Shown one piece after another: positions 54,210 to 64,000 of a DNA stretch of 64,000 nucleotides; positions within the stretch are counted from its first letter, which is position 1; every line of letters begins with the position of its first letter. The translations under genes were made by a program, and so were the position numbers. Origin of the DNA: Burkholderiales bacterium (GTDB lineage Bacteria; Pseudomonadota; Gammaproteobacteria; Burkholderiales; Burkholderiaceae_D); NCBI GenBank assembly GCA_016177875.1, contig JACOUL010000026.1, positions 1 to 64,000 of the forward strand, in the 5' to 3' direction. Under the pieces are notes generated by a model. That model was not told where the DNA came from. It did not search any database and saw only the letters and a program-made list of their open reading frames with translations.

Positions 54210-54604
54210 TTACCAAAGTACGCAAGACCGACACCGAGTGGCAAGCCCAATTGCGCCCGATCGAATACCAGGTGACACGCCACGCCGATACCGAACGCGC
54301 CTTTACCGGCCAGTATTGGGATCATCATGAGCATGGGATTTATACTTGCGTGTGCTGCGGCACGCCCTTGTTCGAGTCCGATGCCAAGTTCGATTCCGGC
54401 TGCGGCTGGCCGAGTTACTTCAAGCCGCTGAATCCGGAACACGTTGCCGAGCGCGTCGACCGTTCGCACGGTATGATACGCACCGAAATCCTGTGCAACG
54501 TATGCGACGCCCACTTGGGCCATGTCTTTCCGGATGGTCCGAAGCCGACTGGTTTGCGTTATTGCATCAACTCGGCGGCGTTGCGCTTTGAACCAAAACC
54601 CTAA
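54206..54604 (+). CDS. msrB: Peptide-methionine (R)-S-oxide reductase
   Basis: 132 residues from the ATG at 54206 (ATGA overlap with selO). Zinc ligands are CVCC and CNVC; the catalytic Cys is in [20 protein letters not shown] is the substrate-binding motif. It reduces the R epimer of methionine sulfoxide in proteins. The coupling with selO implies joint expression in the oxidative stress response. Confidence 0.93.
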   Translation: MITKVRKTDTEWQAQLRPIEYQVTRHADTERAFTGQYWDHHEHGIYTCVCCGTPLFESDAKFDSGCGWPSYFKPLNPEHVAERVDRSHGMIRTEILCNVCDAHLGHVFPDGPKPTGLRYCINSAALRFEPKP

Positions 54605-54614
54605 ACAAACGCCT

Positions 54615-55235
54615 ATGAAGTTTCTATTCGACTTTTTCCCTATCGCCCTCTTCTTCGGCATGTTCAAGTGGGGAGAAAGCCGCCCCGACGCCGCGCAGGG
54701 ACTGCTCAATCAGTACCTGGGCGGCTTCATCAACGGCGGCGTGATTGCAGTCGACCAGGCCCCTATCATGCTGGCGACAGCGGTTGCCATCCTCGCCACC
54801 TTCCTGCAAATCGGCTGGCTGCTCTTGAGGCGCAAAAAAGTGGATACGATGTTATGGGTGTCGCTCGCCATCATTACGATCTTCGGCGGCGCCACCATCT
54901 ACTTCCATAACGAAACCTTCATCAAGTGGAAGCCGACGGTTCTCTACTGGTGTATGGGTGGGGCGCTACTCTTTGCGCAGTTGCTTTTCAAGAAAAACCT
55001 GATTCGCTCCATGCTGGAAGCGCAGATCAGTTTGCCGGACCCGATTTGGACCAAGCTCAATCTTGCCTGGGGGCTGTTTTTTGTCGCCATGGGCATCATC
55101 AACCTCTACGTGGCGTTTAATTTCACGCTTTCCACGTGGGTGAGCTTTAAGCTCTTCGGCTTTACCGGCTTGATATTCGCCTTTGCGATTGGTCAAAGTC
55201 TCTTTTTGTCGAAATATGTAAAGGATACGCAGTGA
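54615..55235 (+). CDS. yciB: Septation protein A / YciB family inner-membrane protein
   Basis: 206 residues with five to six membrane helices. It starts [20 protein letters not shown] and has [22 protein letters not shown] and [16 protein letters not shown], typical of YciB/IspZ. In E. coli it affects cell-envelope integrity and septation. The start at 54615 is preferred to 54522, which overlaps msrB in another frame. It lies just upstream of the inverted repeat before bolA. Confidence 0.9.
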   Translation: MKFLFDFFPIALFFGMFKWGESRPDAAQGLLNQYLGGFINGGVIAVDQAPIMLATAVAILATFLQIGWLLLRRKKVDTMLWVSLAIITIFGGATIYFHNETFIKWKPTVLYWCMGGALLFAQLLFKKNLIRSMLEAQISLPDPIWTKLNLAWGLFFVAMGIINLYVAFNFTLSTWVSFKLFGFTGLIFAFAIGQSLFLSKYVKDTQ

Positions 55236-55237
55236 GT

Positions 55238-55404
55238 AGAACTCATTGCACAACTCCCAGGGCATGCGAAGGGTTCGCTCAAGAATCGACGCTGGACAGC
55301 GTTGCGCTCCTTGCGAATATGCAATGGCTATTCGACGCGTCGCGCGCCTTGCCAGCCCCGATTCTTGAGCGAACGCAAGCCCTGGGAGTTGTGAAATGAG
55401 TTCT
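55238..55404. repeat. Long inverted repeat enclosing the bolA ribosome binding site and start
   Basis: Left arm 55238-55295 and right arm 55348-55404 are largely complementary. Shared blocks are AGAACTCATT (ending in the bolA start), CACAACTCCCAGGGC, TGCG and TTCGCTCAAGAATCG, with one 5-nt insertion (AAGGG) and a few mismatches. The central 50 nt form a further hairpin (CGAATA/TATTCG) related to the repeat at 14931. The bolA SD sequence GGGAG (55384-55388) would be paired with CTCCC of the left arm in the transcript. Confidence 0.7.
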
Positions 55405-55674
55405 AATCGCGAAGACCGTATTCGCGCGCTGTTGACCGACGCTTTTGCACCTACCGAACTTCGCGTGGACGATGAATCCGCCTTGCATGCCGGACATGCC
55501 GGCGCGGCTTCCGGCGGTGGGCACTACCGATTGCGGCTGGTATCGTCCCGTTTTGAAGGAAAAAATCGTATAGAACGGCATCGCCTGGTATATGCATCCC
55601 TGGGCGAGTTGATGCGCACCGATATACATGCGCTTACAATTACCGCGCTAACGCCTTCGGAGCTTGGTTTATAA
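55396..55674 (+). CDS. bolA: BolA family transcriptional regulator / Fe-S-related protein
   Basis: 92 residues. LVSSRFEGKNRIERHRLVYA contains the conserved His/Cys-type ligand region of BolA (RHRLVYASLGELM). GC-rich GHAGAASGGGHY replaces the usual loop. BolA proteins bind monothiol glutaredoxins and Fe-S clusters and act in stress and morphology. GGGAG 7 nt upstream is the ribosome binding site and is part of the inverted repeat. Confidence 0.88.
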   Translation: MSSNREDRIRALLTDAFAPTELRVDDESALHAGHAGAASGGGHYRLRLVSSRFEGKNRIERHRLVYASLGELMRTDIHALTITALTPSELGL

Positions 55675-55711
55675 TCTCCCGGTTTTATTAACTTATCCCT
55701 AGGAATCAAGT

Positions 55712-56488
55712 ATGAATCGAAAATTCGTCCGTTTGCTGGCTGGTCTCCTCGCAGCTGCTGCAATTCCCGCGTTCGCACAAAACCTGGCGGTGGTTAATGG
55801 CAAAACCATCCCCTCTTCCCGCGCCGATCTGATGATCAAGCAAATGACCGCGCAGGGCCAGAAGGATTCGCCGGAAATGCGCAATATGGTCAAAGAAGAA
55901 TTGGTCAATCGCGAAATTCTGATGCAGGAAGCAGAGAAACAAGGTCTGGGCAATTCGGCCGAAGTAAAGGCGCAGCTCGACATGGCCCGCCAGTTGATCC
56001 TGATCCGCTCGCTGATCGACAACATGCGCAAGAAGAATCCGGTAACCGATGCCGAAATCAAGGCTGAGTACGACAAGTTCAAGGCTCAGGCAGGCGACAA
56101 GGAATACCACGCTCGCCATATCCTGGTGGACAAGGAAGAAGACGCTAAAGCGATCATCACCAAGCTCAAGGGCGGCGCCAAGTTTGAAGACCTGGCCAAG
56201 CAATCCAAAGATCCGGGTTCCGCTGCGAATGGCGGCGACCTCGACTGGAATCCGCCGGCAGCGTTCGTGAAGCCCTTCTCCGACGCAATGGTCTCCCTGA
56301 AAAAAGGCGAGATCACCGATACCCCAGTCAAGACCCAGTTCGGCTTTCACGTGATCAAGCTGGAAGACGTTCGTCCGGCCAAGATCCCGGCAATGGAAGA
56401 AGTGAAGCCGCAAATCACTGAGCAACTGACCCAGAAGAAACTGCAAGCTTTCCAGCAAGAGCTGAGGAAGAAAGCGACCGTCAAGTAA
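55712..56488 (+). CDS. Periplasmic parvulin-type peptidyl-prolyl isomerase
   Basis: 258 residues. A signal peptide is cleaved after AFA (about residue 22). A SurA/PrsA-like N-terminal helical region leads into a parvulin domain: ARHILVDKEEDA, GGDLDWNPPAAF and TQFGFHVIKLED. It probably folds outer-membrane or secreted proteins. The bidirectional terminator at 56500 separates it from the convergent VOC gene. Confidence 0.92.
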   Translation: MNRKFVRLLAGLLAAAAIPAFAQNLAVVNGKTIPSSRADLMIKQMTAQGQKDSPEMRNMVKEELVNREILMQEAEKQGLGNSAEVKAQLDMARQLILIRSLIDNMRKKNPVTDAEIKAEYDKFKAQAGDKEYHARHILVDKEEDAKAIITKLKGGAKFEDLAKQSKDPGSAANGGDLDWNPPAAFVKPFSDAMVSLKKGEITDTPVKTQFGFHVIKLEDVRPAKIPAMEEVKPQITEQLTQKKLQAFQQELRKKATVK

Positions 56489-56499
56489 TTTGACGCTTG

Positions 56500-56531
56500 A
56501 AAAAAATGGCGCTCCTCGGAGCGCCATTTTT
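56500..56531. terminator. Bidirectional rho-independent terminator
   Basis: AATGGCGCTCC with its complement around a 2-nt loop, with A and T runs on both outer sides, between the convergent parvulin and VOC genes. Confidence 0.85.
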
Positions 56532-56545
56532 GTTTCTGCATTCTT

Positions 56546-56917
56546 TTACTTCATCGAATGCAAACCGATCATATTGCCTTCGGTATCGGTCGCCAACGCG
56601 ATGAATCCATACTGGCCGATCGAAAATTTCTCCTTCTGAATTTGGCCGCCCGCATCTTTCACTCGAACGGCTTCGACCGCACAATCCTCGCACATGAAGT
56701 AAACCAGAACACTATTGGCGCCGGAGGGCACGCCTTCCATTTTTACCAAAGCGCCGGTCGCACCCATGCCGTCTTTGACCATGGGAAAACTCCACATCTC
56801 AATGCCCGGACTTTCCAGGCGCTCTAGCTTGTTCTGAAAAACAGACTCATAAAATTTCTTTGCGCGATCCATGTCTTGCACATAGATCTCAAACCAACCG
56901 ATTGGGTTGTTTTGCAT
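56546..56917 (-). CDS. VOC-superfamily (glyoxalase-like) protein
   Basis: 123 residues. The N-terminus GWFEIYVQDMDRAKKFYESV is the typical first beta-alpha-beta of VOC proteins, and the second half ends TDTEGNMIGLHS with a metal-type Glu/His arrangement. It could be a glyoxalase, a resistance protein or a PhnB/YdcE-like protein; the substrate is unknown. It sits alone on the minus strand. Confidence 0.82.
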   Translation of the reverse strand: MQNNPIGWFEIYVQDMDRAKKFYESVFQNKLERLESPGIEMWSFPMVKDGMGATGALVKMEGVPSGANSVLVYFMCEDCAVEAVRVKDAGGQIQKEKFSIGQYGFIALATDTEGNMIGLHSMK

Positions 56918-56991
56918 TCGTTTTCTCCTTGGTAGTCTTCCGAGAAATCAGTATAGGATGTGAAAAATTTTTCACATCCTTTTCCGAGTAT

Positions 56992-58047
56992 TTAGTTTTG
57001 ACATGGCAATTTCAGCCAGTCACGCAATTCCATCGATGGAAATGCCTTGTCTACTGCTTGTACGCCTTGCTTAACCCGCGTTATCCATCCCTTGCCGCGT
57101 TCCGTTAAATCCTGCCATGCTTCCTCTACTTCCCAGGGCCGGCGCTCCTTCAAAAGTGAAAGCAGGCATGCGGTCTGGACAATATCCTTATTGCTTTTCA
57201 CTGCGAATCCGCCACTTCTTTCTCCATATACCAAGAGCTTATGCAATGCATAACGCGCCGGATGCGGCACATTGACGACGACTGCACCGTCTGCACTGAA
57301 CAGCACTGTCTGCTGCACGTTCTCCAACGAGAACTCCATGAACTTCAAGGGCTGCAGCGTCACATGCAACTGCGGATGTTCGTAAGGCTTTTCGCCTTCA
57401 CGGTGCAAGGTCGTCAGAAAATCCAAGCGAAAATCCGGCTCGCGCGGATTAAGATAAGTCGCACCCGCTTTTGAAGATAAGCCGGATATCGGCAAAAATC
57501 CCATTTCAAGGGATTGAATCGCCTCGTGAGTATGCACCTCAATATCCGCAGGCAACGCCACCGCCAGATTTTTACCCGCATGCGCAAAATCGATATCCTG
57601 CGTCCGCGATGCATCTCCCCACACGACACCAAGCATGTTGCCGAATGCAAGAAAAGCGTGTGTTCCAATCAGTACGCCGCCTGCCCGAAAAAATCCGTAT
57701 TCCGAAAGGCGCCGAATCACCCGCAGTTGCCGCGACAATACTTCGGCGCATCCCAGTGAAATCGCCGAACGTGCCAATGCAACCAAGGCGGTGCCGGAAG
57801 AAGCAGCAGATTTCTTTTCCATTAATGCTTTGACGGCCTCGCTTTCGGGGCCGACAAAAATCTGCCGCAACCGGCCGGAGGGCTCAGTGTATTGGTAGTA
57901 CCAATATTTGTGGCCTTTCACCGTCTTCGGCGCAAAGGAACCGGACAAGTCGGCGACCGTGCGAAGATGCTCCGACGCCAAGGCAGCATCGAGCAATTGC
58001 GCATAGGCGGTTTGAGCCGTGAGTGACAGTTCGGTGTAGAAGGCCAT
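56992..58047 (-). CDS. GSU2403-type nucleotidyltransferase-fold protein
   Basis: 351 residues. A helical N-terminal region (YYQYTEPSGRLRQIFVGPES) precedes the nucleotidyltransferase core: GGVLIGTHAFLAFGN, then RTQDIDFAHAG with a D-x-D pair. The pattern matches from memory the NTP_transf_8/GSU2403 family, often found singly and sometimes linked to toxin or defence functions. It has its own regulatory array at 58048-58124 immediately before the start. Its relation to the AbiEii-like gene at 2270 is of fold only. Confidence 0.75.
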   Translation of the reverse strand: MAFYTELSLTAQTAYAQLLDAALASEHLRTVADLSGSFAPKTVKGHKYWYYQYTEPSGRLRQIFVGPESEAVKALMEKKSAASSGTALVALARSAISLGCAEVLSRQLRVIRRLSEYGFFRAGGVLIGTHAFLAFGNMLGVVWGDASRTQDIDFAHAGKNLAVALPADIEVHTHEAIQSLEMGFLPISGLSSKAGATYLNPREPDFRLDFLTTLHREGEKPYEHPQLHVTLQPLKFMEFSLENVQQTVLFSADGAVVVNVPHPARYALHKLLVYGERSGGFAVKSNKDIVQTACLLSLLKERRPWEVEEAWQDLTERGKGWITRVKQGVQAVDKAFPSMELRDWLKLPCQN

Positions 58048-58124
58048 GGTTATACTAGTTTTCTATTTTATTAGTATAACCAATTTTTGCGGTTATACTA
58101 GTATTTCTTAAAATTTAGTATAAC
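58048..58124. promoter_or_regulatory. Four GTTATACTA half-sites forming two inverted repeats
   Basis: GGTTATACTA at 58048-58057 and its complement at 58072-58081 form one dyad; GGTTATACTA at 58091-58100 and TAGTATAAC at 58116-58124 form a second with the same layout. The array directly abuts the start of the nucleotidyltransferase gene, as an operator for an autoregulator or neighbour-encoded repressor would. Confidence 0.65.
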
Positions 58125-58197
58125 TATCTTACCTAAAATAACGAGAGCTCCAGAGACAGGCAGGAACAAATGTAAGGAAAAAAACAGCATCCGACTC

Positions 58198-61100
58198 TTA
58201 TCCCACCCACTTCCGCGCATTGCGGAACATACGCATCCAAGGCGAATCTTCGCCCCAAGCATCAGGATGCCAAGACTGCTGAACCGTGCGGAATACGCGC
58301 TCGGCATGCGGCATCAAGACAGTGAAACGGCCGTCCGGCGTGGTCACCGAGGTAATGCCTTGCGGCGAGCCGTTCGGGTTGTACGGATAGGTTTCCGTAC
58401 GTTGGCCTTTATTGTCGACGTAACGCATCGCGACGATGGCTTGACTGACGTCGCCGGTCGCTGAGAAATTAGCGAAGCCTTCGCCATGAGCAACGGCAAT
58501 CGCGGTTTGGGTGCCGGCCATGCCCTCAAAGAAAATCGACGGTGAATCGGCCACTTCCACCATGGCGAAGCGCGCCTCGAATTGTTCCGATTTATTGCGC
58601 GTGAATTTCGGCCACGCTTGCGCGCCGGGGATGATGGATTTCAGATTGCTCATCATCTGGCAGCCGTTGCAAATACCCAGCGCAAAGGTGTCTTGGCGGT
58701 TGAAGAAGGCGGCAAATTGTTCCGCCAATTTGGCGTTGAAGAGTATCGTCTTGGCCCAGCCCTCGCCGGCGCCCAATACGTCGCCGTAGGAGAAGCCGCC
58801 GACCGCGATCGCGCCTTTGAAATCTTCGAGAGTGGCGCGTCCGGCGATCAAATCGCTCATATGCACGTCGACGGCGGTAAAGCCGGACTTATGCATCACA
58901 TAGGCGGTCTCCACATGCGAATTGACGCCTTGCTCACGCAGGATAGCAACCTTCGGGCGAGCACCGGTGGCGATGAAAGGCGCTGCTACATCGGCTTGCA
59001 TATCGAAGGTAATTTTCGGCGTCATGCCGGGATCGGCAGCGTCGAGAATGCGTTCGTATTCCGCATCGGCGCAGGCTGGATTGTCGCGCAAGCGGGCGAT
59101 GCGCCAGCTGGTCTCGCTCCAAGCGCGCTGCAAGTCGGTACGCGGCTGGTTATAGATGGTCTTAGCGTCGCGCATGATTTCGATAACGTCGCGATCATTC
59201 GGCTTGCCGATGATATGGCTGCATGCGCCGAGGTTGTAGGAGCGCAGCACATCCATGACTTCCGACTTTTGCTCGGCCTTCACCTGGATGATGGCGCCGA
59301 GTTCTTCATTGAACAGCGCGCGCAAAGTCATTTCATTGCGGCGCTCGGCAATTTGCATGGTCCAGTTCTTGACTTCGCCGCTGTCGAAGGCATGCTCGCC
59401 TTCCATCACGAGGATATCGACATTCAACGACAAACCGGTGCGGCCGGCGAACGCCATTTCGCACAACGCCGCGAACAAACCGCCGTCGGAACGGTCGTGG
59501 TATGCCAACAATTTTCGTTCGTTGTTGAGCTGCTGAATCGCGGCAAAGAATGTCTTCACATCTTGCGGATTATCGACGTCCGGCACTTCATCGCCGATTT
59601 GCTGCATGACCTGCGTAAGTGCCGATGCACCGATGCGGTTCTTGCCGCGCCCGAGGTCGATCGCGATCAGTACGGTTTCGCCGGCATCTTTACGAATTTG
59701 CGGCGTCAAGGCTTTGCGCACGTCGGTGACGGGCGCAAAGGAAGACACAATCAACGACACCGGCGCGGTGACGGATTTATCGCCTTCGTCATCCTTCCAG
59801 GTCGTGCGCATCGACAATGAATCTTTGCCGACCGGGATGCTGAGGCCCAACGCCGGGCACAACTCCATGCCGACGGCCTTGACCGTATCGAACAATGCGG
59901 CATCCTGGCCAGGCTGTCCGCAAGCCGCCATCCAGTTGGCGGAGAGCTTAATGTCGGAGATATCTGCGATCGGCGCGGCAGCGATATTGGTAATGGACTC
60001 GCCCACCGCCATGCGGCCCGACGCCGCGGCATTAATGACGGCAAGCGGCGTGCGCTCGCCCATCGCCATCGCTTCACCGCGATAGCCTTCGAAACTCATG
60101 GTCGTAACGGCGCAATCCGCAACCGGCACTTGCCAAGGGCCGACCATTTGATCGCGCACAGTGGTCGCGCCCACGGTACGATCGCCGATGGTGATCAAAA
60201 ACGATTTATCGCCTACGGTCGGCAAGCGCAGTACGCGCAGCGACGCTTCTACCAAGTCCATGCCTGTTAGATCGATTTTCGGCAATTCGCGCTGCACATG
60301 GGTGACGTCGCGATGCATCTTGGGCGGCTTGCCGAGCAAGACTTCCATCGCCATGTCGACCGGATTGTTGTTGTGTTCCGGGTCGATCACTTTCAGCTGG
60401 CGCTCTTCGGTGGCAGTGCCGACCACGGCGAACAGGCAACGCTCGCGCTCGCACATGGCTTGGAACAACGGCAAGCTTTCCGGCGCAATCGCGAGCACAT
60501 AACGCTCTTGCGATTCATTGCTCCAGATTTCCTTGGGCGCCAGGCCGCTTTCTTCCAGCGGCACCTTGCGCAAATCGAAGATGGCGCCGCGCTTGGCATC
60601 GTTGGTAATTTCCGGGAAGGCGTTTGACAGGCCGCCGGCGCCGACGTCATGGATAGACAGGATAGGATTGTCCTCGCCCATCGCCCAGCATGCATTGATC
60701 ACTTCCTGCGCGCGCCGCTGCATTTCCGGATTGCCGCGCTGGACTGAATCGAAATCCAGGTCGGCGGTGTTGGTGCCGGTCGCCATCGACGATGCGGCGC
60801 TGCCGCCCATGCCGATGCGCATGCCGGGACCGCCCAGCTGGATCAACAAGCTGCCGACCGGCAGATCAAGCTTCCTGGTATGCAGGGCCGAGATATTGCC
60901 GATGCCGCCCGCGATCATGATCGGTTTGTGATAGCCGTGCACGGTGCCGCCGACGTTCTGCTCGTAAGTTCGGAAGTAGCCGCCGAGATTGGGGCGACCG
61001 AATTCATTATTGAACGCAGCGCCACCCAACGGACCGTCGATCATGATCTGCAAGGGTGAGGCAATACGGTCCGGCTTGCCGTAGATCGTCGCTTTACCTG

Positions 61101-62202
61101 GTTCACGCTGTGCCAATGGTTCCGTCACGTCGCGCGCATTCTCCCAGGGTTGCACCGAATGCGTGATCATCAAATTAGAAACGGTGAATCCGGTTAAACC
61201 AGCCTTGGGCTTGGCGCCGCGGCCGGTTGCGCCCTCATCGCGGATTTCGCCGCCGGCGCCGGTCGATGCGCCCGGAAACGGCGAAATCGCGGTCGGATGA
61301 TTGTGCGTCTCGACCTTCATCAGGATATGGGTCAGTTCTTCCGATGCCTCATACACCCTGCCCTCGCCGCGCGGATAAAAGCGCGATACGGTCGCGCCTT
61401 CCATGATGGAAGCATTGTCGCTATAGGCCACCACGGTGCCTTTAGGCTGCAGCTGATGGGTGTTCTTGATCATGCCAAACAGAGACTTGTCTTGCTTGAC
61501 ACCGTCGATGGTCCAATCGGCGTTGAAAATCTTATGGCGGCAATGTTCGCTGTTGGCTTGCGCGAACATCATCAACTCGACGTCGGTCGGATTGCGCTTG
61601 GCATTCGTGAAGGCATTGACCAGGTAATCGATTTCATCGTCCGACAACGCCAAGCCCAAATCGGTATTGGCTTGCTGCAGCGCCGTCTTGCCGCCTGCGA
61701 GCACATCGACGAATTCAAGCGGCTTGGCGTCCAGCTCGCGGAACAGGCCAGCCGCATCGTTGGCGTTGCGCAGCACGGTTTCGGTCATGCGATCGTGCAG
61801 CAAGGCGGCGACCGCATCGGTATCGTCCATTTTTTTCGAGCCGCCCAGCAAGCCGGATTTCATTTGCACGAAATAAGCCACGCCGCGCTCGATGCGATGG
61901 ATATGCGCCATGCCGCAGTTATGCGCGATATCGGTCGCTTTACTGGCCCACGGCGAAATCGTGCCGAAGCGCGGAATCACCACGAATTGCTCGCCCTCCT
62001 CCGATCCGGCGAATGCATCGCCGTAAGTCAAAAGCGCTTTTAACTTGGCGATATCGTCGTCGCTCAGCGCGCCGGTCGAGTCGATAAAGTGCAGGTAGCG
62101 GGCAGTGACGCCGGCAACGGCAGCATTGGCATCGTGCAGTTGGGACAAAAGGCGCTGGGTACGAAAAGCGGACAGGGCATTGGAGCCCGGCAGGATCAGC
62201 AT
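58198..62202 (-). CDS. purL: Phosphoribosylformylglycinamidine synthase
   Basis: 1334 residues, the large single-chain form of proteobacteria. The AIR-synthetase-like ATP domains ([20 protein letters not shown]) and the C-terminal class I glutamine amidotransferase with nucleophile Cys in GICNGCQMM and the late PHAERVFR (His) are intact. It makes FGAM from FGAR using ATP and glutamine in purine synthesis. A large frame on the other strand (58582-59820) is its shadow. Confidence 0.96.
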   Translation of the reverse strand: MLILPGSNALSAFRTQRLLSQLHDANAAVAGVTARYLHFIDSTGALSDDDIAKLKALLTYGDAFAGSEEGEQFVVIPRFGTISPWASKATDIAHNCGMAHIHRIERGVAYFVQMKSGLLGGSKKMDDTDAVAALLHDRMTETVLRNANDAAGLFRELDAKPLEFVDVLAGGKTALQQANTDLGLALSDDEIDYLVNAFTNAKRNPTDVELMMFAQANSEHCRHKIFNADWTIDGVKQDKSLFGMIKNTHQLQPKGTVVAYSDNASIMEGATVSRFYPRGEGRVYEASEELTHILMKVETHNHPTAISPFPGASTGAGGEIRDEGATGRGAKPKAGLTGFTVSNLMITHSVQPWENARDVTEPLAQREPGKATIYGKPDRIASPLQIMIDGPLGGAAFNNEFGRPNLGGYFRTYEQNVGGTVHGYHKPIMIAGGIGNISALHTRKLDLPVGSLLIQLGGPGMRIGMGGSAASSMATGTNTADLDFDSVQRGNPEMQRRAQEVINACWAMGEDNPILSIHDVGAGGLSNAFPEITNDAKRGAIFDLRKVPLEESGLAPKEIWSNESQERYVLAIAPESLPLFQAMCERERCLFAVVGTATEERQLKVIDPEHNNNPVDMAMEVLLGKPPKMHRDVTHVQRELPKIDLTGMDLVEASLRVLRLPTVGDKSFLITIGDRTVGATTVRDQMVGPWQVPVADCAVTTMSFEGYRGEAMAMGERTPLAVINAAASGRMAVGESITNIAAAPIADISDIKLSANWMAACGQPGQDAALFDTVKAVGMELCPALGLSIPVGKDSLSMRTTWKDDEGDKSVTAPVSLIVSSFAPVTDVRKALTPQIRKDAGETVLIAIDLGRGKNRIGASALTQVMQQIGDEVPDVDNPQDVKTFFAAIQQLNNERKLLAYHDRSDGGLFAALCEMAFAGRTGLSLNVDILVMEGEHAFDSGEVKNWTMQIAERRNEMTLRALFNEELGAIIQVKAEQKSEVMDVLRSYNLGACSHIIGKPNDRDVIEIMRDAKTIYNQPRTDLQRAWSETSWRIARLRDNPACADAEYERILDAADPGMTPKITFDMQADVAAPFIATGARPKVAILREQGVNSHVETAYVMHKSGFTAVDVHMSDLIAGRATLEDFKGAIAVGGFSYGDVLGAGEGWAKTILFNAKLAEQFAAFFNRQDTFALGICNGCQMMSNLKSIIPGAQAWPKFTRNKSEQFEARFAMVEVADSPSIFFEGMAGTQTAIAVAHGEGFANFSATGDVSQAIVAMRYVDNKGQRTETYPYNPNGSPQGITSVTTPDGRFTVLMPHAERVFRTVQQSWHPDAWGEDSPWMRMFRNARKWVG

Positions 62203-62270
62203 GGCGAGAGCGGAAAAGAGGGAAATCGGAAGCCGTGATTATACCGCGCCGCGCCGGTTCATTCCTGGGA

Positions 62271-63953
62271 CTAATTGTAGAAAACGTAATTCTTGCCGAA
62301 CTGCCTTTTGCCCTTGAAATATTGGAAATAGCTACTGGACTGAAAATCTTTTAGATGCCGCTCCAGCACAACCACCACCACCTTTTTCCCTTGTGCTCTG
62401 GCGCTCAGTTCGTCGGCGGAGATCACAATATCGTTGCGACGCAATTTATTGCCCCAGAACAGGTCGTTGCTGCGGCTGTCCACCACGAACACCGGATGTT
62501 TTAGGTAAAACGGCAAGGACGATTGTTCTTCGAAGGTACGAAAAAGATAGACGCCGTGATTGGGCAATTCCGCGTGCAGAAAACGGGCGATTGGACGCGT
62601 CGAAACCTGAGGTTCCATCGCCAACAAAATGGTCATCAGCGCAGTGCCTATCCAGGCGGACACGCTGATGTACGCCACTACACCTTTGCCGCCAAATCGC
62701 AGCACGCCTAAAACGCTGATCACGCTTACCGCGAGAAGCCCCCACAGTACGACAATGAAGAACTGTTTTTGCGTTAAGCCGAGGACAATAAGCTCGCCCA
62801 CACCTTTGCCGGTTACCCAAATCACGATTAACCCGAGCACAGCGAAGGTCACGATCAACTTTCCCGGCAACGCACGAGCGAACGGCTTGAGCAAATTACG
62901 ATCGCTGAACGCTAGAGCAAGGTGAAACGCTGCAAACGGCATTACGGCGACCAAGTAATAGTTGGCTTTAGCGCTGGAAATGGAAAAGAAGGCGAGCGGC
63001 ATCAGCCATGCCAGCCACAGGAAACGCCTGAGCGATACATCCGACGCGCTGCCTGCGAAAGCATGCTTCTTCCCTAAGAGCACGAGAAGAAACAAAGACC
63101 AAGGAAAGAGGTAAATCACCATGCGCGGCAGGTAATACCACCACGACCCCGCGTAATAGTCGTGCGGCTCACGCTTGCCGAGAAAGCGCAGGACATGCTC
63201 ATTGACGAAATAAAACCAGGCGAAAATCGGTTCAGTAAGACTCGCCGCCACATGCCATGGCGCGGCGATAGCAAAAAACAGGAATAAGGCCCACGGCTCC
63301 AGAAACTTGAGACAGGCACGCCAACTTTCCGCAATCGAGCGCTGCGAAAAAATTATCCACGACAACGCAACCAAGCCGAACAAAATCAGCGCCACCAATC
63401 CCTTGGCTAACAATGCCAAGGCAAGAAAAGCATAGGACCAACGCAAGGCGGCGACCCGCTCGGTCGTGAGGTATAAATAGGCATGCATCAGGGCCGCCGT
63501 CAGCAAGGCAGTCAGCAGCATGTCGAACATCAAGACACGCGACATCGCCATCACCCCGATGCCGCTGACAAACATCAAAGCGCCAAGGCGCCCAACCTGC
63601 GGTTTGCCGACAACGCGGCCGAACCATACCAGCGAGGCGACGCAGCTCAGCGAAGAAATCGCCGGCACCAGACGCGCCGTCCATTCCGAGACGCCGAATA
63701 GTGCAAACGACAAGGCGGTCAGCCAATACAACAGCGGCGGCTTTTCCATGTAAGGCAAGCCGTTGAGATGCGGTATCACCCACATGCGCCAATCACCCGA
63801 GGCCAGCATCTCGCGCGGAATTTCGGCGTATAAGCCTTCATTGTTGTCAAGAATGGCCGGCGTTCCCAATCCGGCAAACACAAAGCCTCCGGCTGCCAAG
63901 AGAATGAGCCAAATCGGAATCGAAAATGGGGTATTTTGCGGAGGCGAATTCAT
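62271..63953 (-). CDS. Glycosyltransferase family 39 (ArnT/PMT-like) membrane protein
   Basis: 560 residues with about 12 membrane helices. The N-terminal periplasmic loop holds DNNEGLYAEIPREML, the acidic pair and E/R-type motif of ArnT/PMT enzymes, followed by YMEKPPLLYWL. A C-terminal soluble domain (VDSRSNDLFWGNKL) follows the last helix. It probably transfers a sugar from undecaprenyl phosphate to lipid A or another acceptor; 4-amino-arabinose is not proven. The start is near the window end, so upstream context is unseen. Confidence 0.85.
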   Translation of the reverse strand: MNSPPQNTPFSIPIWLILLAAGGFVFAGLGTPAILDNNEGLYAEIPREMLASGDWRMWVIPHLNGLPYMEKPPLLYWLTALSFALFGVSEWTARLVPAISSLSCVASLVWFGRVVGKPQVGRLGALMFVSGIGVMAMSRVLMFDMLLTALLTAALMHAYLYLTTERVAALRWSYAFLALALLAKGLVALILFGLVALSWIIFSQRSIAESWRACLKFLEPWALFLFFAIAAPWHVAASLTEPIFAWFYFVNEHVLRFLGKREPHDYYAGSWWYYLPRMVIYLFPWSLFLLVLLGKKHAFAGSASDVSLRRFLWLAWLMPLAFFSISSAKANYYLVAVMPFAAFHLALAFSDRNLLKPFARALPGKLIVTFAVLGLIVIWVTGKGVGELIVLGLTQKQFFIVVLWGLLAVSVISVLGVLRFGGKGVVAYISVSAWIGTALMTILLAMEPQVSTRPIARFLHAELPNHGVYLFRTFEEQSSLPFYLKHPVFVVDSRSNDLFWGNKLRRNDIVISADELSARAQGKKVVVVVLERHLKDFQSSSYFQYFKGKRQFGKNYVFYN

Positions 63954-64000
63954 GATTTATTTATGCGGAGCGGTTGGCATTTTCTCATGGATTTGTTCCA

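Noticed and set aside
58582-59820. A long open frame on the plus strand opposite purL
   Set aside because: purL is unmistakable on the minus strand; the opposite frame is a composition effect and has no recognisable domain.
1-64000. CRISPR arrays, tRNA or rRNA genes, intact IS elements
   Set aside because: No regularly spaced repeats, cloverleaf-type sequences, rRNA stretches or transposase genes were seen by eye.

Overview
The window looks like a chromosome segment of a betaproteobacterium, most likely order Burkholderiales near Oxalobacteraceae. The basis is moderately high G+C by eye, an EpsB/D/E/F/G/L-type exopolysaccharide (EPS) cluster, the selO-msrB-yciB-bolA-parvulin gene order, a PrkA/YeaH/SpoVR stress operon and several PilZ proteins. 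This placement rests on gene content, not on a phylogeny. No rRNA, tRNA, CRISPR array, intact insertion sequence or prophage was seen.

Layout. 1-1187: the 3' end of a galactose-oxidase-like copper radical oxidase, followed by a cytochrome c lipoprotein and a SCO-type copper chaperone. 1475-8198: a gamma-glutamyl block, with a class I amidotransferase/hydrolase, then a ParD-like/nucleotidyltransferase toxin-antitoxin-like pair behind a perfect 39-bp palindrome, then two tandem copies of a CPA2 antiporter + YbdK ligase pair. 8335-9348: an orphan lipoprotein with a clear terminator. 9716-13046: galU and two glycosyltransferases. 13054-17310: mostly small unknown genes on the minus strand (SseB-like, two similar Cys-rich secreted proteins, a Fic-protein fragment, a MerR regulator with a 19-bp-spacer promoter). 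17331-18916: an RlmN/Cfr-like radical SAM enzyme and YaeQ.

19584-36504 is the EPS locus. On the minus strand it runs from epsL (33807) through epsD, epsE, epsF, epsG, a flippase, a double-domain glycosyltransferase, an O-antigen-ligase/polymerase-like protein, another glycosyltransferase and a membrane-anchored glycoside hydrolase. The last five genes overlap by 4-bp ATGA junctions. The priming transferase epsB lies divergently at 34082. An HD-GYP protein that has lost its HD motif, an AAA+ ATPase and a YjfB-like peptide gene follow, then the divergent prkA-yeaH-spoVR operon. PilZ proteins at 19204, 50277 and 50659 suggest cyclic-di-GMP input to this surface biology.

43828-48019 is accessory: a 39-residue membrane micro-protein, an M6 metalloprotease and, at 46864-47282, what appears to be a lone integron gene cassette with a well-formed attC site. 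Housekeeping and redox genes follow: serA, fpr, two PilZ genes, an acyl-CoA ligase, selO-msrB, yciB, bolA (whose ribosome binding site lies in a long inverted repeat), a parvulin, a VOC protein, a nucleotidyltransferase-fold gene behind four GTTATACTA half-sites, purL and an ArnT/PMT-type glycosyltransferase.
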